This document shows positions 39,418 through 49,061 of a DNA stretch of 64,000 nucleotides, in pieces. The stretch covers positions 1,798,001 to 1,862,000 of the forward strand of contig NZ_JAVBIJ010000001.1 in assembly GCF_032193765.1 (NCBI RefSeq), read 5' to 3'. Each line of letters starts with the position of its first letter. Position 1 is the first letter of the stretch. The notes under the pieces are model-generated. The model had not been told where the DNA came from. It searched no databases and was given only the letters and a program-made list of their open reading frames with translations. This DNA is from Rhodoferax potami (GTDB taxonomy: Bacteria; Pseudomonadota; Gammaproteobacteria; Burkholderiales; Burkholderiaceae_C). The position numbers and the translations under genes were made by a program.

Positions 39418-40773
39418 ATGAAAAAAATCACAGCCCTCCAGCGCCACCCTCTGGTCATTGCCTGCGCTCTCGCAGCCGCGGGAGCCGTGCTGTTTGTGAG
39501 CGAGGCTTCTTACTGGCGGTCTACCACCACACTGCAAGAATTGACCGAAATGGGCATAGCGCGCACCCAAATCCAGACGCTGGAGCGCAGCATGCTGGAT
39601 GCCGAAACAGGCCAGCGCGGCTACCTGCTTACCCAACGCAAGGAGTACCTCGAACCCTATGCCACGGCGCTGCTTCGCATCGAAGATGCCTATAAGGTGT
39701 TGGATGCGTATTACGGCAGTGATCCGGAGTCACAAGCGCTGCTGCAACGCTTGCACACATTGACAGAGACCAAGCTCTCCGAGTTGGCCTTGACGCTGCA
39801 GCTGTTTGACGAAGGCCGCGGCAAAGCCGGGCGCGAGATTTTGATGACCGATATCGGCCGCGAAAAGATGGACGCCATTCGCGCGACCAGCGCCGAGTTG
39901 TTGGCCTACCAAACCCGGGCAGTCAGCGAGAGCCGCTCTGCGCTGATCAGCACCCTGGTGTTGGACCGGTTGGGTGTGGCGGTGCTCAGTCTCGTGAGCC
40001 TGTTGGCTTTGTTTTTGTACCTGCGCCAGTCGCAGGCGCTCAAGCTCCAGCAAATGGAGCTGCAACGGGTGGTGCAACTGGAGCGTGACCGACTGGAGGT
40101 CGAGGTTGCCAATCGGACTGCGGAGCTGATCGAGCTGGCCCAGCACTTGCAAACCGCACGCGAGGACGAGCGCCAACGCCTTGCCCGCAACCTGCATGAT
40201 GATCTGGGTTCCTTGCTGACTTCCGCCAAGCTGGATGCAGCGCGCATCAAATCACGCATCGCGGTGGCCGCACCCGAGGCGTTGGATTTGCTGGCTCACC
40301 TGGTCGGCACCCTGAATACTGGGATTGCGCTGGGCCGCCGCATTATTGAGGACCTGCGCCCTTCTTCGCTCAGCAACCTGGGCTTGGTCGCTGCGCTTGA
40401 AATTCTGGCGCGCGAGTACGCGGCACCGTCCGGGGTAGCCGTTCACTGCCAATTGGAACCGGTGGCATTGCGGCCCTCCGCGGAACTGGTGGTGTACCGG
40501 CTCGTGCAGGAGGCCATCACCAACATCGCCAAATATGCGCAGGCCCGCAACATTTGGATTGAACTCTGCACCCGTGCAGGCCAGGTGGAAGTCTCGGTCC
40601 GCGACGATGGTGTGGGCTTTGACACCAGCACCAAGCCCACTTCCGCCTACGGGCTGGTCGGCATGCGCTTCCGGGTCGGAGCAGAAGGCGGAAGCTTGCA
40701 GCTTCAGTCCCGCCCCGGGCAGGGCACCCAAATTCTGGCCAAGTTTCCACCACTCTCCACAGACGCGGGGTGA
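39418..40773 (+). CDS. CHASE3 sensor histidine kinase (NarX/DegS class)
   Basis: 451 residues. Membrane helix at about 12-30, a CHASE3 periplasmic domain ([20 protein letters not shown] near residue 59), second helix at about 180-203, a coiled coil, then a HisKA_3 dimerisation domain with the phospho-accepting His in [18 protein letters not shown] (about residue 259) and an HATPase domain with [15 protein letters not shown] and DDGVGFD. This class pairs with NarL-type regulators, and one lies divergently next to it. Signal not known. Confidence 0.93.
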   Translation: MKKITALQRHPLVIACALAAAGAVLFVSEASYWRSTTTLQELTEMGIARTQIQTLERSMLDAETGQRGYLLTQRKEYLEPYATALLRIEDAYKVLDAYYGSDPESQALLQRLHTLTETKLSELALTLQLFDEGRGKAGREILMTDIGREKMDAIRATSAELLAYQTRAVSESRSALISTLVLDRLGVAVLSLVSLLALFLYLRQSQALKLQQMELQRVVQLERDRLEVEVANRTAELIELAQHLQTAREDERQRLARNLHDDLGSLLTSAKLDAARIKSRIAVAAPEALDLLAHLVGTLNTGIALGRRIIEDLRPSSLSNLGLVAALEILAREYAAPSGVAVHCQLEPVALRPSAELVVYRLVQEAITNIAKYAQARNIWIELCTRAGQVEVSVRDDGVGFDTSTKPTSAYGLVGMRFRVGAEGGSLQLQSRPGQGTQILAKFPPLSTDAG

Positions 40774-40891
40774 GGGTGTCGGAGGCGTCCTACAAGCGGG
40801 CGCGCCTTTAACCCACGGCCACACGGCAAGGTGGCTGATGGCCGCACTGTGTGCGAAAACGCACACTAGGGCATCTGTTGAAGGAACCCTG

Positions 40892-41056
40892 ATGTTGCAT
40901 TACGCCGTTGTTTTTTTTGTAATTGCCCTGATTGCGGCGCTTTTCGGTTTTGGTGGCATTGCCGCCAGCGCCGTAGAGATAGGCAAGATTTTGTTTTTCG
41001 TCTTCCTGGTGCTCGCGGTGCTGAGCTACCTGTTCGGATTCATCCGGAAGAAATAA
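40892..41056 (+). CDS. DUF1328 small membrane protein (YtjA-like)
   Basis: 54 residues, almost wholly hydrophobic, with two helices (about 4-21 and 30-49) and a short basic end [24 protein letters not shown] is the DUF1328 signature. AAGGAACC precedes the ATG. Role unknown; homologues are often induced by stress. A BON-domain gene follows in the same direction by 48 bp. Confidence 0.88.
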   Translation: MLHYAVVFFVIALIAALFGFGGIAASAVEIGKILFFVFLVLAVLSYLFGFIRKK

Positions 41057-41104
41057 ACAGCGCCCCCTTCTCCTTCCCATTCACCTCACTACTGGAAACT
41101 CACC

Positions 41105-41419
41105 ATGAACATTCGCACCCTCTTCGCCTTGGCTTTTGCCGCCCTCCTTGCCTTGACCGCTACTGGCTGCGCTGTACAGCGTGGCCAATCTACCGTGGGG
41201 GCGTATGTCGATGACACCGCCATTACCACCAGCATCAAGAGCCGCTTCGTCGAAAACAAAATCGTGGACGCCGCCGCCATCAGCGTGGAAACCCTCAACG
41301 GGACCGTGATGCTGTCCGGATTCGCCAAAAGCCCGGATGAAAAATCCACCGCAGCGACCCTGGCTTGGAGCGTCATGGGCGTCAAGGCCGTGAAGAACGA
41401 GATCACCGTGCGACCGTAA
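41105..41419 (+). CDS. BON-domain lipoprotein (OsmY-like)
   Basis: 104 residues. Lipoprotein signal with lipobox TATGC (Cys at about residue 22), then one BON domain (DDTAITTSIKSRFVENKIVD to VKNEITVRP). BON domains bind phospholipid membranes, and the protein should sit in the periplasm. It follows the DUF1328 gene and ends in a strong terminator; together they look like a small envelope-stress unit. Confidence 0.9.
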   Translation: MNIRTLFALAFAALLALTATGCAVQRGQSTVGAYVDDTAITTSIKSRFVENKIVDAAAISVETLNGTVMLSGFAKSPDEKSTAATLAWSVMGVKAVKNEITVRP

Positions 41420-41448
41420 GCTGCGTCGTCTGACTCGGTCAGACAGGG

Positions 41449-41482
41449 GCCCTGCACCTCTCCCAGAGTGCAGGGCTTTTTT
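41449..41482 (+). terminator. Rho-independent terminator after the BON gene
   Basis: GCCCTGCAC pairs with GTGCAGGGC, nine pairs, then six T. It starts 30 bases after the stop. Confidence 0.93.
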
Positions 41483-41577
41483 GCGTTCGGGGCATCCTCG
41501 CAAGGCCCGCAAATGGCGGGAGCGGTGAGAAAATCTCGGGTCTCTGCACCGCAGCATCTATTTTTTCTGAATCACCT

Positions 41578-42396
41578 ATGAAACTCGCCACCTGGAACGT
41601 CAACTCTTTGGGCGTGCGCCTGCCGCAAGTGCTGGAGTGGCTGGCAGCCAACCCGGTAGATGTGCTTGCCCTGCAAGAGCTCAAGCTGACTGACGACAAA
41701 TTTCCCGCGGATGCGTTTGAAGCCATCGGCTACCACGCGCAGTGGTTTGGCCAAAAGACCTATAACGGCGTGGCTCTGCTAACGCGGACTCCGGCGGATG
41801 CCGTAGTCAAAAACATCCCTGGTTTTGACGACGACATGTCGCGCGTGATCACCGGCACCGTGGCGCCGGAAGGCGACACCTCCGGTACACAGGGGATACG
41901 CGTGATTGGCGCTTACTTCCCCAACGGGCAAGAGCCGGGCAGCGACAAGTTTGAGTACAAGATGGAGTGGCTCACCGCCCTGCGCCGCTGGGTGAAGGAC
42001 GAGCTGGCCGCGCACCCGAACCTGGTGCTGATGGGCGACTACAACATCACTTTTGACGAGGACGATGTGTGGGACCCGGTGAACCTGGAAGGCACCATCC
42101 ACTGCACCGAGGAAGAGCGCTACCACCTGCGCGCCCTGGTGGCATTGGGCCTGTGCGACAGCTACCGGTTGTTCCCCTACCCGCCCAAAAGCTTCAGTTG
42201 GTGGGACTACCGGGATGCGGGCTTTCGCCGCAACCGGGGTATGCGCATTGACCACATTCTGGTGAGCCAGGCGCTCAAACCGCGGGTTACCGGCTGCGTG
42301 ATTGACAAGACGCCCCGCAAAAATGAGCGCCCCAGCGATCACGCGCCGGTGGTGGTAGAGATCAGCCCAGCCCCAGCTCCTGGATCTTCCGCGTAA
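41578..42396 (+). CDS. xthA: Exodeoxyribonuclease III
   Basis: 272 residues; AP endonuclease and 3'-5' exonuclease of base-excision repair. The EEP-fold motifs are KLATWNVNSL (Asn), DVLALQELKL (metal-binding Glu), GDYNITFDEDDVW (Asp/Asn) and SDHAPVVVE (catalytic Asp-His). Length matches ExoA/XthA. Its last 35 bases overlap the end of ntrC on the other strand, including both stop codons. Confidence 0.96.
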   Translation: MKLATWNVNSLGVRLPQVLEWLAANPVDVLALQELKLTDDKFPADAFEAIGYHAQWFGQKTYNGVALLTRTPADAVVKNIPGFDDDMSRVITGTVAPEGDTSGTQGIRVIGAYFPNGQEPGSDKFEYKMEWLTALRRWVKDELAAHPNLVLMGDYNITFDEDDVWDPVNLEGTIHCTEEERYHLRALVALGLCDSYRLFPYPPKSFSWWDYRDAGFRRNRGMRIDHILVSQALKPRVTGCVIDKTPRKNERPSDHAPVVVEISPAPAPGSSA

Positions 42397-43921
42397 TCGT
42401 GTTGCGGCCGATACCCAGTTTTTGAGCCGCTTCGATACGACGGCCTTTGGTGTTCGCCAAGGCCGCCAGAATCAAGCGGGACTCAAAACGCCGGGTCAGT
42501 GTGTCCCACACATCGGCTTTGCCGGAGCCGAGTAGCGCAATCGCCTCTGTTTCGAGCTCGGCCTCCCAGCCTTCCAAAGGGCCTTGGGCGGCGGCGGCAC
42601 GGGCCAATACGTGCGACAGGTCTTCACTGCCCTCATGCGACAAAGACGCCGAGGCGTGCGAATCGAGGGGCAACTCTTTGAGATGCGCCTCGGGCGTGGC
42701 GGCAAACACCGGCTTGGCCAGCAATGAATCGCCGGCTTCCGCACGCCCCAGATTGACCTCGGGGGGCAAGTCTTTGCGCTCAATCACCTGGGCCGGCGCC
42801 ATCACGGTCAGCCAGTGGCAAATGTTTTCCAGCTGACGCACGTTGCCGGGAAAGCCAAAGCCCTCCAGCCAGGCCAATGCGGAATCAGAAATACGCTTGG
42901 GCTCCACCCCAAGCTGCTTGGCGCTTTGCTGCAAAAAGTGACGGGTCAGCATAGACACGTCTTCCTTGCGCTCGCGCAGCGCGGGCAGGCGCAGGCGGAT
43001 CACGTTCAGGCGGTGGAACAAGTCTTCGCGGAACACGCCGTCTTTGACGCGCTGCTCCAAGTTCTGGTGAGTAGCCGCAATCACGCGCACGTTGGATTTG
43101 ACGGCACTGTGCCCGCCCACGCGGTAGAAGTGGCCGTCGCTCAAGACCCGCAGCAAACGGGTTTGCAGCTCAAACGGCATGTCGCCGATTTCGTCCAGAA
43201 ATAGCGTGCCGCCATCGGCCTGCTCGAAGCGACCGCGGCGCATGGTTTGCGCGCCGGTAAATGCACCGCGCTCGTGGCCAAAGAGTTCGCTCTCCAACAG
43301 GTCTTTGGGGATGGCTGCGGTGTTGATGGCCACAAACGGGCCGTCCGCGCGCGGGGAATGCTTGTGCAAGGCACGGGCCACCAGCTCTTTGCCGGAGCCG
43401 GATTCGCCGGTGATCATCACCGTGACATTGCTCTGGCTCAAACGGCCAATGGCACGGAACACGTCCTGCATGGCGGGCGCCTGGCCCAGCATTTCGGGGG
43501 ACTCGGCCATGCGCTCTTCGGCCACTTCTTCGCGCTGACTTTCTTCCACTGCACGGCGGATCAGCTCCACCGCTTTGGGCAGGTCGAAGGGTTTGGGAAG
43601 GTATTCAAAAGCGCCGCCCTGGAAAGCACTGACCGCGCTGTCCAGGTCCGAGAAGGCCGTCATGATGATGACGGGCAGGCCGGGGTGTTTGGCTTTGACC
43701 TTTTCGAGCAGATCCAAGCCGGAGCCACCGGGCATGCGGATATCGCTGACCAGGATTTGCGGGCCTTCATCGTCTGCTGCGGTGCTCAGCGCAGTCAGTA
43801 CATCGCGTGGATTGGAAAAGCTGCGTGTGGGCAGGTGCTCACGCAGCAGTGCCTTTTCCAGCACGAAGCGGATGGACTGGTCATCATCTACGATCCAAAT
43901 CGGCTTCATGTTGTGTGGCAC
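42362..43921 (-). CDS. ntrC: Nitrogen regulation response regulator NtrC
   Basis: 519 residues. Receiver domain (phospho-Asp in ILVSDIRMPGGSG, about residue 59), AAA+ sigma-54 activation domain with Walker A GESGSGKE, the sigma-54 contact loop GAFTGA and Walker B GGTLFLDEIG, and a Fis-type DNA-binding end (RIEAAQKLGIGRNTITRKIQ). It follows ntrB by 20 bp on the same strand and should activate glnA, which has two matching boxes and a sigma-54 promoter. The 3' end overlaps xthA by 35 bp. Confidence 0.97.
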   Translation of the reverse strand: MPHNMKPIWIVDDDQSIRFVLEKALLREHLPTRSFSNPRDVLTALSTAADDEGPQILVSDIRMPGGSGLDLLEKVKAKHPGLPVIIMTAFSDLDSAVSAFQGGAFEYLPKPFDLPKAVELIRRAVEESQREEVAEERMAESPEMLGQAPAMQDVFRAIGRLSQSNVTVMITGESGSGKELVARALHKHSPRADGPFVAINTAAIPKDLLESELFGHERGAFTGAQTMRRGRFEQADGGTLFLDEIGDMPFELQTRLLRVLSDGHFYRVGGHSAVKSNVRVIAATHQNLEQRVKDGVFREDLFHRLNVIRLRLPALRERKEDVSMLTRHFLQQSAKQLGVEPKRISDSALAWLEGFGFPGNVRQLENICHWLTVMAPAQVIERKDLPPEVNLGRAEAGDSLLAKPVFAATPEAHLKELPLDSHASASLSHEGSEDLSHVLARAAAAQGPLEGWEAELETEAIALLGSGKADVWDTLTRRFESRLILAALANTKGRRIEAAQKLGIGRNTITRKIQELGLG

Positions 43922-43941
43922 CCTATGTTTTTGTCGGTCTG

Positions 43942-44991
43942 TTACGGTAACGGAATCAAGATTTTGAAGTCCGTACGGCCCGGCACGCTGTCCACTTCAA
44001 TCAAACCGTGGTGTTGCTGAACAAAGGTTTGCGCCAGTGTGAGCCCCAGTCCGGAACCACCTTCCCTGCCCGATACCAACGGGTAAAAAATGCGGTCTCT
44101 GATCGAATCTGGCACGCCAGGTCCGTTGTCGATGACATGCAATTCCAATGCCAACCGGTAACGCTGTTTGCCAAAGGTGATCTGCCGTGTCACCCGGGTC
44201 TTGAATGTCACACAACCGTCACCCGCCGCAATGCGCTCTGCCAGCGCCTGGCAGGCATTGTGGGCAATGTTCAGCACGGTTTGAATGAGCTGCTCGCGGT
44301 CGCCCCGGAATTCGGGGATGGAGATGTCATAGTCCCGCACCACGCGCAGGCCTTTGGGGAACTCGGCAAGGATGAGCGAGCGCACCCGCTCACACACCTC
44401 GTGGATATTCACATCGCCCACCAGGTGCGGCCGACGGTGCGGTGCCAGCAAGCGGTCCACCAGGCTCTGCAGCCGGTCCGCTTCATGGATGATGACCTGC
44501 GTGTACTCGGTGAGCTCGGGCGACTCCATCTCCATCTCGAGCAACTGCGCCGCGCCACGAATGCCACCCAAAGGGTTTTTGATTTCGTGGGCGAGGTTGC
44601 GGATGAGTTCTTTGTTAGTCTGGGCCTGCTCGGCGAGGCGCTCCTCGCGGTCCTGGCGGGTCTGCTGCTCCTGGGGCACCATTTCCACAATGATGTCGTT
44701 GGATGCCTCCGTCCGAGTCACGATGACGTGCACCGGCATGGACTCCAGCCCGGCACGCTTGAGCCACGCGTCGTAGCGCAGTGCTGCAAACGCATTGTCC
44801 AACGCACCTTCGAGGGCGCTGTGCAGCTGTGCAGGCTCGGTGAAGACGTCGGCAAAGTTGGAGCCGATGATGGTCCTGCGCGAAATGCCCAAGGCATCTT
44901 CCAGTGCCGCATTGGAGAACTGCACAGACGCGTCGGCCGTGACCACTGCCACCAAGGTCGCTAGCAGGTCAAAAGAATGGAATCGCTCCAT
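43942..44991 (-). CDS. ntrB: Nitrogen regulation sensor kinase NtrB
   Basis: 349 residues, no membrane segment. PAS domain (about residues 5-115), then the HisKA dimerisation segment with the phospho-acceptor His in IRNLAHEIKNPLGGIRGAAQ (about residue 135), and HATPase motifs (NIAHNACQAL; DNGPGVP; GSGLGLTLAQTFVQQHHG). In the family it phosphorylates NtrC at low nitrogen and is held back by PII. It forms a two-gene operon with ntrC. Confidence 0.97.
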   Translation of the reverse strand: MERFHSFDLLATLVAVVTADASVQFSNAALEDALGISRRTIIGSNFADVFTEPAQLHSALEGALDNAFAALRYDAWLKRAGLESMPVHVIVTRTEASNDIIVEMVPQEQQTRQDREERLAEQAQTNKELIRNLAHEIKNPLGGIRGAAQLLEMEMESPELTEYTQVIIHEADRLQSLVDRLLAPHRRPHLVGDVNIHEVCERVRSLILAEFPKGLRVVRDYDISIPEFRGDREQLIQTVLNIAHNACQALAERIAAGDGCVTFKTRVTRQITFGKQRYRLALELHVIDNGPGVPDSIRDRIFYPLVSGREGGSGLGLTLAQTFVQQHHGLIEVDSVPGRTDFKILIPLP

Positions 44992-45069
44992 GAGGCTTGT
45001 CCGCGGAAAAAGGAAATTGATTAACCGGGTCCATGGCTCCGCCCGGAAAGGCGTGCACTTGCCCGGGCC

Positions 45070-45573
45070 TTATTGCTTGGAGCTACTGCCCGGCAAACGA
45101 CCAAGCTCCCGCCTAATGCCCGATATGTCACTTTCGTTGCGGGACAGCGCTGCTTTGAGCTCGGAAACCCGGTCCAGGTATTTTTGATGATTACGCGTCT
45201 CGGGGCCCAGCTTTTCAGGCTCTCCGTTGTTGTACTCTTTGTTCAGCTCGATCTGACGGGCCTCGGCCTTTTTGAGCTCGGCTTCGAGAATCAAACGGGC
45301 ATCAGAGTCTTTGGCTTTTTGATCCGCGCTATCTATACGCGGCGCGCTACTTGCGGGCGGCGCCGATGCCACCTTCACACCAGGCGCTGCTGCTGCGGGT
45401 TTCTGACCCTGCACCACCGTGACATTGCCGCCCGAGACAAGCTTGCAGGTCTTGGCCTGCGCTTCGGTCACGGTATTGGTGTACTCATTGCCACACCGGT
45501 AGATACGCTCCTGCGCCGAGGCTCCTAGCGACGTGCCGGCGGTCAAGCAAAGAATCAGGAGTGTGGGTTTCAT
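45070..45573 (-). CDS. Secreted DUF4124-like protein with coiled coil
   Basis: 167 residues. Signal peptide (cleavage near ASAQE), then RIYRCGNEYTNTVTEAQAKTCK resembling the DUF4124 motif with a cysteine pair, a low-complexity Ala/Pro linker, and a charged helical region (KDSDARLILEAELKKAEARQ) likely to form a coiled coil. Probably periplasmic. It lies between glnA and ntrB on the same strand. Function unknown. Confidence 0.8.
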   Translation of the reverse strand: MKPTLLILCLTAGTSLGASAQERIYRCGNEYTNTVTEAQAKTCKLVSGGNVTVVQGQKPAAAAPGVKVASAPPASSAPRIDSADQKAKDSDARLILEAELKKAEARQIELNKEYNNGEPEKLGPETRNHQKYLDRVSELKAALSRNESDISGIRRELGRLPGSSSKQ

Positions 45574-45698
45574 GCTGTGTCAGTAACTACGCTCGGTTTG
45601 GTAAGCGCTGTGATTCAGTATCCGTCAAAAAGTGCCCCGGAACAAAGGCCCTGAGTATCCCCGAGGTTCAGGTGGCGATATGTGTCCAAGTGTTCCAT

Positions 45699-45729
45699 AA
45701 AAAAAGGACGGCTCACGCCGTCCTTTTTT
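45699..45729 (-). terminator. Bidirectional terminator after glnA
   Basis: GGACGGC pairs with GCCGTCC over a TCAC loop, with A runs on one side and T runs on the other, so it works on either strand. It lies 29 bases after the glnA stop. Confidence 0.94.
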
Positions 45730-45758
45730 GCTCATCACAGTGCTTTGCAGCGCCGGGA

Positions 45759-47174
45759 TTACAGGCTGAAGTACATGTCGTATTCGACAGGGTGTACCGA
45801 CATGCGGTAGCGGGTCACTTCCTGCATCTTCAGGTCGATGTAGGCATCGATCATGGAGTCAGTGAACACACCACCCTTGGTCAGGAACGCGCGGTCCTTG
45901 TCCAAGTGCTCCAAGGCTTGATCCAAGCTGTGGCACACGGTTGGTACCTTTGCATCTTCCTCGGGAGGCAGATGGTAGAGGTCCTTGGTGGCGGCTTCGC
46001 CGGGATGGATCTTGTTTTCCACGCCGTCCAGACCTGCCATCAACAAGGCTGCGAAGCCGAGGTAAGGGTTCATCAATGGATCGGGGAAACGTGCTTCCAC
46101 GCGACGGCCTTTGGGGTTCGCCACAAAAGGAATGCGGATCGAAGCGGAACGGTTCTTGGCGGAATATGCCAACTTGACCGGAGCTTCAAAGTGAGGAACC
46201 AGACGCTTGTAGCTGTTGGTGCCAGGGTTGGTGATGGCGTTCAGGGCACGTGCGTGCTTGATGATGCCGCCGATGTAGTACAGCGCGAAGTCAGACAGAC
46301 CTGCATAGCCGTCGCCAGCAAACAGGTTCTTGCCGTCTTTCCACACGGACTGGTGCACGTGCATGCCGGAACCGTTGTCGCCGTGGTAAGGCTTGGGCAT
46401 GAAAGTGGCGGTCTTGCCGTAGGCGTTGGCCACGTTGTGGATCACGTACTTTTGCAACATGGTCCAGTCAGCGCGCTCAACCAGAGTGGAGAAGCGTGTG
46501 CCGATTTCGTTCTGGCCAGCGCCCGCCACTTCGTGGTGGAACACTTCAACTGGAATGCCCAACGATTCGAGAATCAGAGACATTTCAGCGCGCATGTCTT
46601 GCGTGCTGTCCACTGGGGGCACTGGGAAGTAGCCGCCCTTGACAGTAGGACGGTGGCCGCGGTTGCCGCCTTCGAGCTTGGAACCAGTGTTCCAGGGAGC
46701 TTCGTACTCTTCGATTTCGTAGAAGGTGTTGTTGGGTTCTGTGGACCAACGCACGCCGTCAAAGATGAAGAATTCTGGCTCAGGGCCGAAGTAAGCGGTG
46801 TCGCCCATGCCGGAGGCCTTCAAGTAGGCTTCAGCGCGCTTGGCGATGGAACGTGGATCGCGGTCGTAAGACTTGCCGTCAGCAGGCTCCACCACGTCGC
46901 AGTTCATGATGATGGTGGTTTCTTCGAAGAACGGATCGATGTTGGCGGTGGCCGGATCGGGCATCAACAACATGTCGGAAGCTTCGATTCCCTTCCAGCC
47001 GGCGATGGAAGAGCCGTCGAACGCGTGGCCGGAGGTGAACTTGTCTTCATCAAAATGCGAGACAGGCACGGTGGTGTGCTGCTGCTTACCACGGGTATCG
47101 GTGAAACGGAAGTCAACAAACTTGACTTCGTTTTCTTTCACCATCTTCATCACATCTGCGACGGTCTTGGCCAT
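45759..47174 (-). CDS. glnA: Glutamine synthetase, type I
   Basis: 471 residues, exactly the length of adenylylated bacterial GSI. It makes glutamine from glutamate, ammonia and ATP. The start [12 protein letters not shown] and landmarks [52 protein letters not shown] and the adenylylation-site loop [10 protein letters not shown] (Tyr near residue 399) are all there. AGGAG lies eight bases before the ATG. A sigma-54 promoter and two NtrC boxes lie upstream, and a strong terminator lies downstream. Confidence 0.98.
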   Translation of the reverse strand: MAKTVADVMKMVKENEVKFVDFRFTDTRGKQQHTTVPVSHFDEDKFTSGHAFDGSSIAGWKGIEASDMLLMPDPATANIDPFFEETTIIMNCDVVEPADGKSYDRDPRSIAKRAEAYLKASGMGDTAYFGPEPEFFIFDGVRWSTEPNNTFYEIEEYEAPWNTGSKLEGGNRGHRPTVKGGYFPVPPVDSTQDMRAEMSLILESLGIPVEVFHHEVAGAGQNEIGTRFSTLVERADWTMLQKYVIHNVANAYGKTATFMPKPYHGDNGSGMHVHQSVWKDGKNLFAGDGYAGLSDFALYYIGGIIKHARALNAITNPGTNSYKRLVPHFEAPVKLAYSAKNRSASIRIPFVANPKGRRVEARFPDPLMNPYLGFAALLMAGLDGVENKIHPGEAATKDLYHLPPEEDAKVPTVCHSLDQALEHLDKDRAFLTKGGVFTDSMIDAYIDLKMQEVTRYRMSVHPVEYDMYFSL

Positions 47175-47221
47175 CAAATACTCCTGTTGCACGGTTGTAA
47201 AAAGATTTGCGCTGCAGTTAA

Positions 47222-47237
47222 TGCAGCTTTTGTGCCA
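47222..47237 (-). promoter_or_regulatory. Sigma-54 promoter of glnA
   Basis: On the minus strand: TGGCACAAAAGCTGCA, with GG and GC at the -24/-12 spacing (consensus TGGCACG-N4-TTGCA). Transcription would start near 47211, giving a leader of about 37 bases before the ATG. Confidence 0.85.
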
Positions 47238-47349
47238 AAGCACGCACCAAAGGCATTTCGGCAAACCACTCTATTTTGCATCGTTAAACGGGCAATTCGA
47301 GCACGAAATACGGAAAGTCACGGGTGAGAGCCCAATGAACGCACCAAGG

Positions 47350-47366
47350 TGCACCACCAAGGTGCA
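47350..47366. promoter_or_regulatory. NtrC binding site 1 upstream of glnA
   Basis: TGCACCACCAAGGTGCA matches GCACC-N5-GGTGC perfectly. Centre is about 147 bp upstream of the expected start, fitting an enhancer. Confidence 0.85.
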
Positions 47367-47377
47367 CCAATCAATGA

Positions 47378-47394
47378 CGCACTTTATTGGTGCA
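47378..47394. promoter_or_regulatory. NtrC binding site 2 upstream of glnA
   Basis: CGCACTTTATTGGTGCA fits GCACY-N5-GGTGC and closely resembles the second E. coli glnA site. It is 28 bp from site 1, so the sites are not an exact number of turns apart but are near to it. It ends six bases before the CinA-like stop. Confidence 0.8.
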
Positions 47395-47399
47395 ATTTG

Positions 47400-48206
47400 T
47401 TATCGCACCAATTCAGGGCCCAATGACATGTCCAGCGCCTTGAGGCCCACCATCAGGTCTGCATATGCGGCTGCCAGCACAGCGGGATCCCCTTTCACGC
47501 CCAATTCAATGTGCCGGCCGTATTGTGGATGGTCCACGCTCGGCAGGCTGAAGACCTTGACCGGATGGCTCCGCTCCAGCTGCTCCATCAGTGGGGTCAG
47601 CATCGACTCCATGGCACCAAAGACAATCACCGATTGCTCGCGCCACACATCCTGCTGAAACCATTGAGCGCACTGGCTATCGAGAACCCACTCCACCATC
47701 GGCCAGGCCATCACGGGGAAGCCCGGCACAAAGTGGACCCGCCCTTGCCCAACACCGGGATAACTGAAACCCGGAATTTTGTTGTACGGATTGGGTATCA
47801 AAGCGGAGCCCTCCGGGAACATGCCCATCTGCAAGCGGTGCAGATTGTCTGGGCGCTCGGGCTCATAGGGCAGGCCTTGCTCCCGGGCAACGTCCAAGAT
47901 GCGCTCTTGGATCAAATCCCGTGCGGCGTCACTGAGCACCAAGGCTTTGCCCGACGCCAATGCGGCGCATTGCCGGGTGTGATCGTCGGGCGTGGCGCCA
48001 ATGCCACCGAAGGAAAAGACGGTGTCGCCCGAAGTGAATGCGTCGCTCAGCGTCGCTGTAATACGCTGTGGATCATCGCCAACGTAATGCGCGTAGGCCA
48101 ATGGGATGCCACGGGCACCCAGCAATTCAATGATTTTGGCTAAGTGCTTGTCAGCACGCTTGCCGGAAAGAATTTCATCCCCAATGATGATCGCGCCAAA
48201 CTTCAT
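47400..48206 (-). CDS. CinA-like molybdopterin-binding-domain protein
   Basis: 268 residues. The MoCF-biosynthesis-type domain covers about residues 1-165: IIIGDEILSGKRADKHLAKI, then FSFGGIGATPDDHTRQ. It resembles the N-terminal part of CinA; the C-terminal nicotinamide-nucleotide deamidase domain (about 160 residues) is missing, and the remaining 100 residues are of the COG1058 type. CinA-family proteins hydrolyse ADP-ribose or damaged nucleotides. Its start overlaps the end of the EI24 gene by ATGA, so these two are coupled. Confidence 0.88.
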   Translation of the reverse strand: MKFGAIIIGDEILSGKRADKHLAKIIELLGARGIPLAYAHYVGDDPQRITATLSDAFTSGDTVFSFGGIGATPDDHTRQCAALASGKALVLSDAARDLIQERILDVAREQGLPYEPERPDNLHRLQMGMFPEGSALIPNPYNKIPGFSYPGVGQGRVHFVPGFPVMAWPMVEWVLDSQCAQWFQQDVWREQSVIVFGAMESMLTPLMEQLERSHPVKVFSLPSVDHPQYGRHIELGVKGDPAVLAAAYADLMVGLKALDMSLGPELVR

Positions 48207-49057
48207 AAGATCTCCACGTCAACCACATTCAGCGGTGTGTCTGGTACCTTGGTTGCAATCGCTTGCTCTGCACGCAAATCTTGCAAGGCCTTCAGACCGA
48301 AATGGGTGAACCACAGCGACGAAAAGGCGAACAACAGGGTGTAGAGCCAAATCGACACCGGAACCAAAATGGGGGCCAAAGCGACCGCGACAAACCCGAA
48401 TGACCAGACCAGACTGGGGGCCGCACCGAGATAGCCTGCGAATACGCCCATCGCCAGCAAAGGCAAGCGATAGCGTTTGAATAGTTCTTGCCGCTCAGCA
48501 CGGGAGGCAAAGTCGGACAACGCATCAAAAGCCATGACCCGGTAAGTTAACCAGCCCCAAATCAAGGGTGGAATGACCAGCACAAGCGGCGGAATCAACC
48601 ACAGTGGCAGCGACACCACCAAGGCAAACAATGCAGCCACTGTCGAGCCCAGGGCCCATCCGGCGCTCAACAGAAAAGAGCCGGAGCCTTGCTTGTCAAG
48701 CAAGGGGAAGCGGCGCTGAGCAACCAGGCGCACCAACATGGGGGTCATCAAGGTGGCCACCACCAATAAGCAGGCGACTACGACGAGCGGCGTCAGCACC
48801 AGAATCACCAGCAGCGGAACCAAGACCGTCTTGAGCTTTCCGGCGCCCATGGATTCGAGCCACGACCACAGCATTTGCAGCCAGTCCATAGACTCCAACA
48901 GCAGGTTCACTTGGCTCAGCAGGCTGTCAAGGTAAAAATACCCCAGCCCGGCCGTCACCCCCACCATCAAGACCAGTGGCAGAAACGACCACAAGATGAC
49001 TTTGGGATGCAGGCAATAGGCCACGGAACGCCAGAAAGCATCAAGTACGGCGTTCAT
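48203..49057 (-). CDS. EI24/CysZ-like membrane protein
   Basis: 284 residues, four to six long hydrophobic segments, with the CysZ/EI24 layout (RSVAYCLHPKVILWSFLPLV; LIPPLVLVIPPLIWGWLTYR; LPLLAMGVFAGYLGAAPSLV). CysZ carries sulfate; this member's substrate cannot be told. The ATG at 49057 is chosen because the upstream frame runs into the rsuA gene. It lies four bases from the rsuA stop and is coupled to the CinA-like gene. Confidence 0.85.
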   Translation of the reverse strand: MNAVLDAFWRSVAYCLHPKVILWSFLPLVLMVGVTAGLGYFYLDSLLSQVNLLLESMDWLQMLWSWLESMGAGKLKTVLVPLLVILVLTPLVVVACLLVVATLMTPMLVRLVAQRRFPLLDKQGSGSFLLSAGWALGSTVAALFALVVSLPLWLIPPLVLVIPPLIWGWLTYRVMAFDALSDFASRAERQELFKRYRLPLLAMGVFAGYLGAAPSLVWSFGFVAVALAPILVPVSIWLYTLLFAFSSLWFTHFGLKALQDLRAEQAIATKVPDTPLNVVDVEIL

Positions 49058-49061
49058 CGCA

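Noticed and set aside
45561..47327. A 588-codon open frame antisense to glnA
   Set aside because: It lies opposite a certain gene, has no recognisable domain, and long antisense frames are common in high-GC genes with this codon usage.
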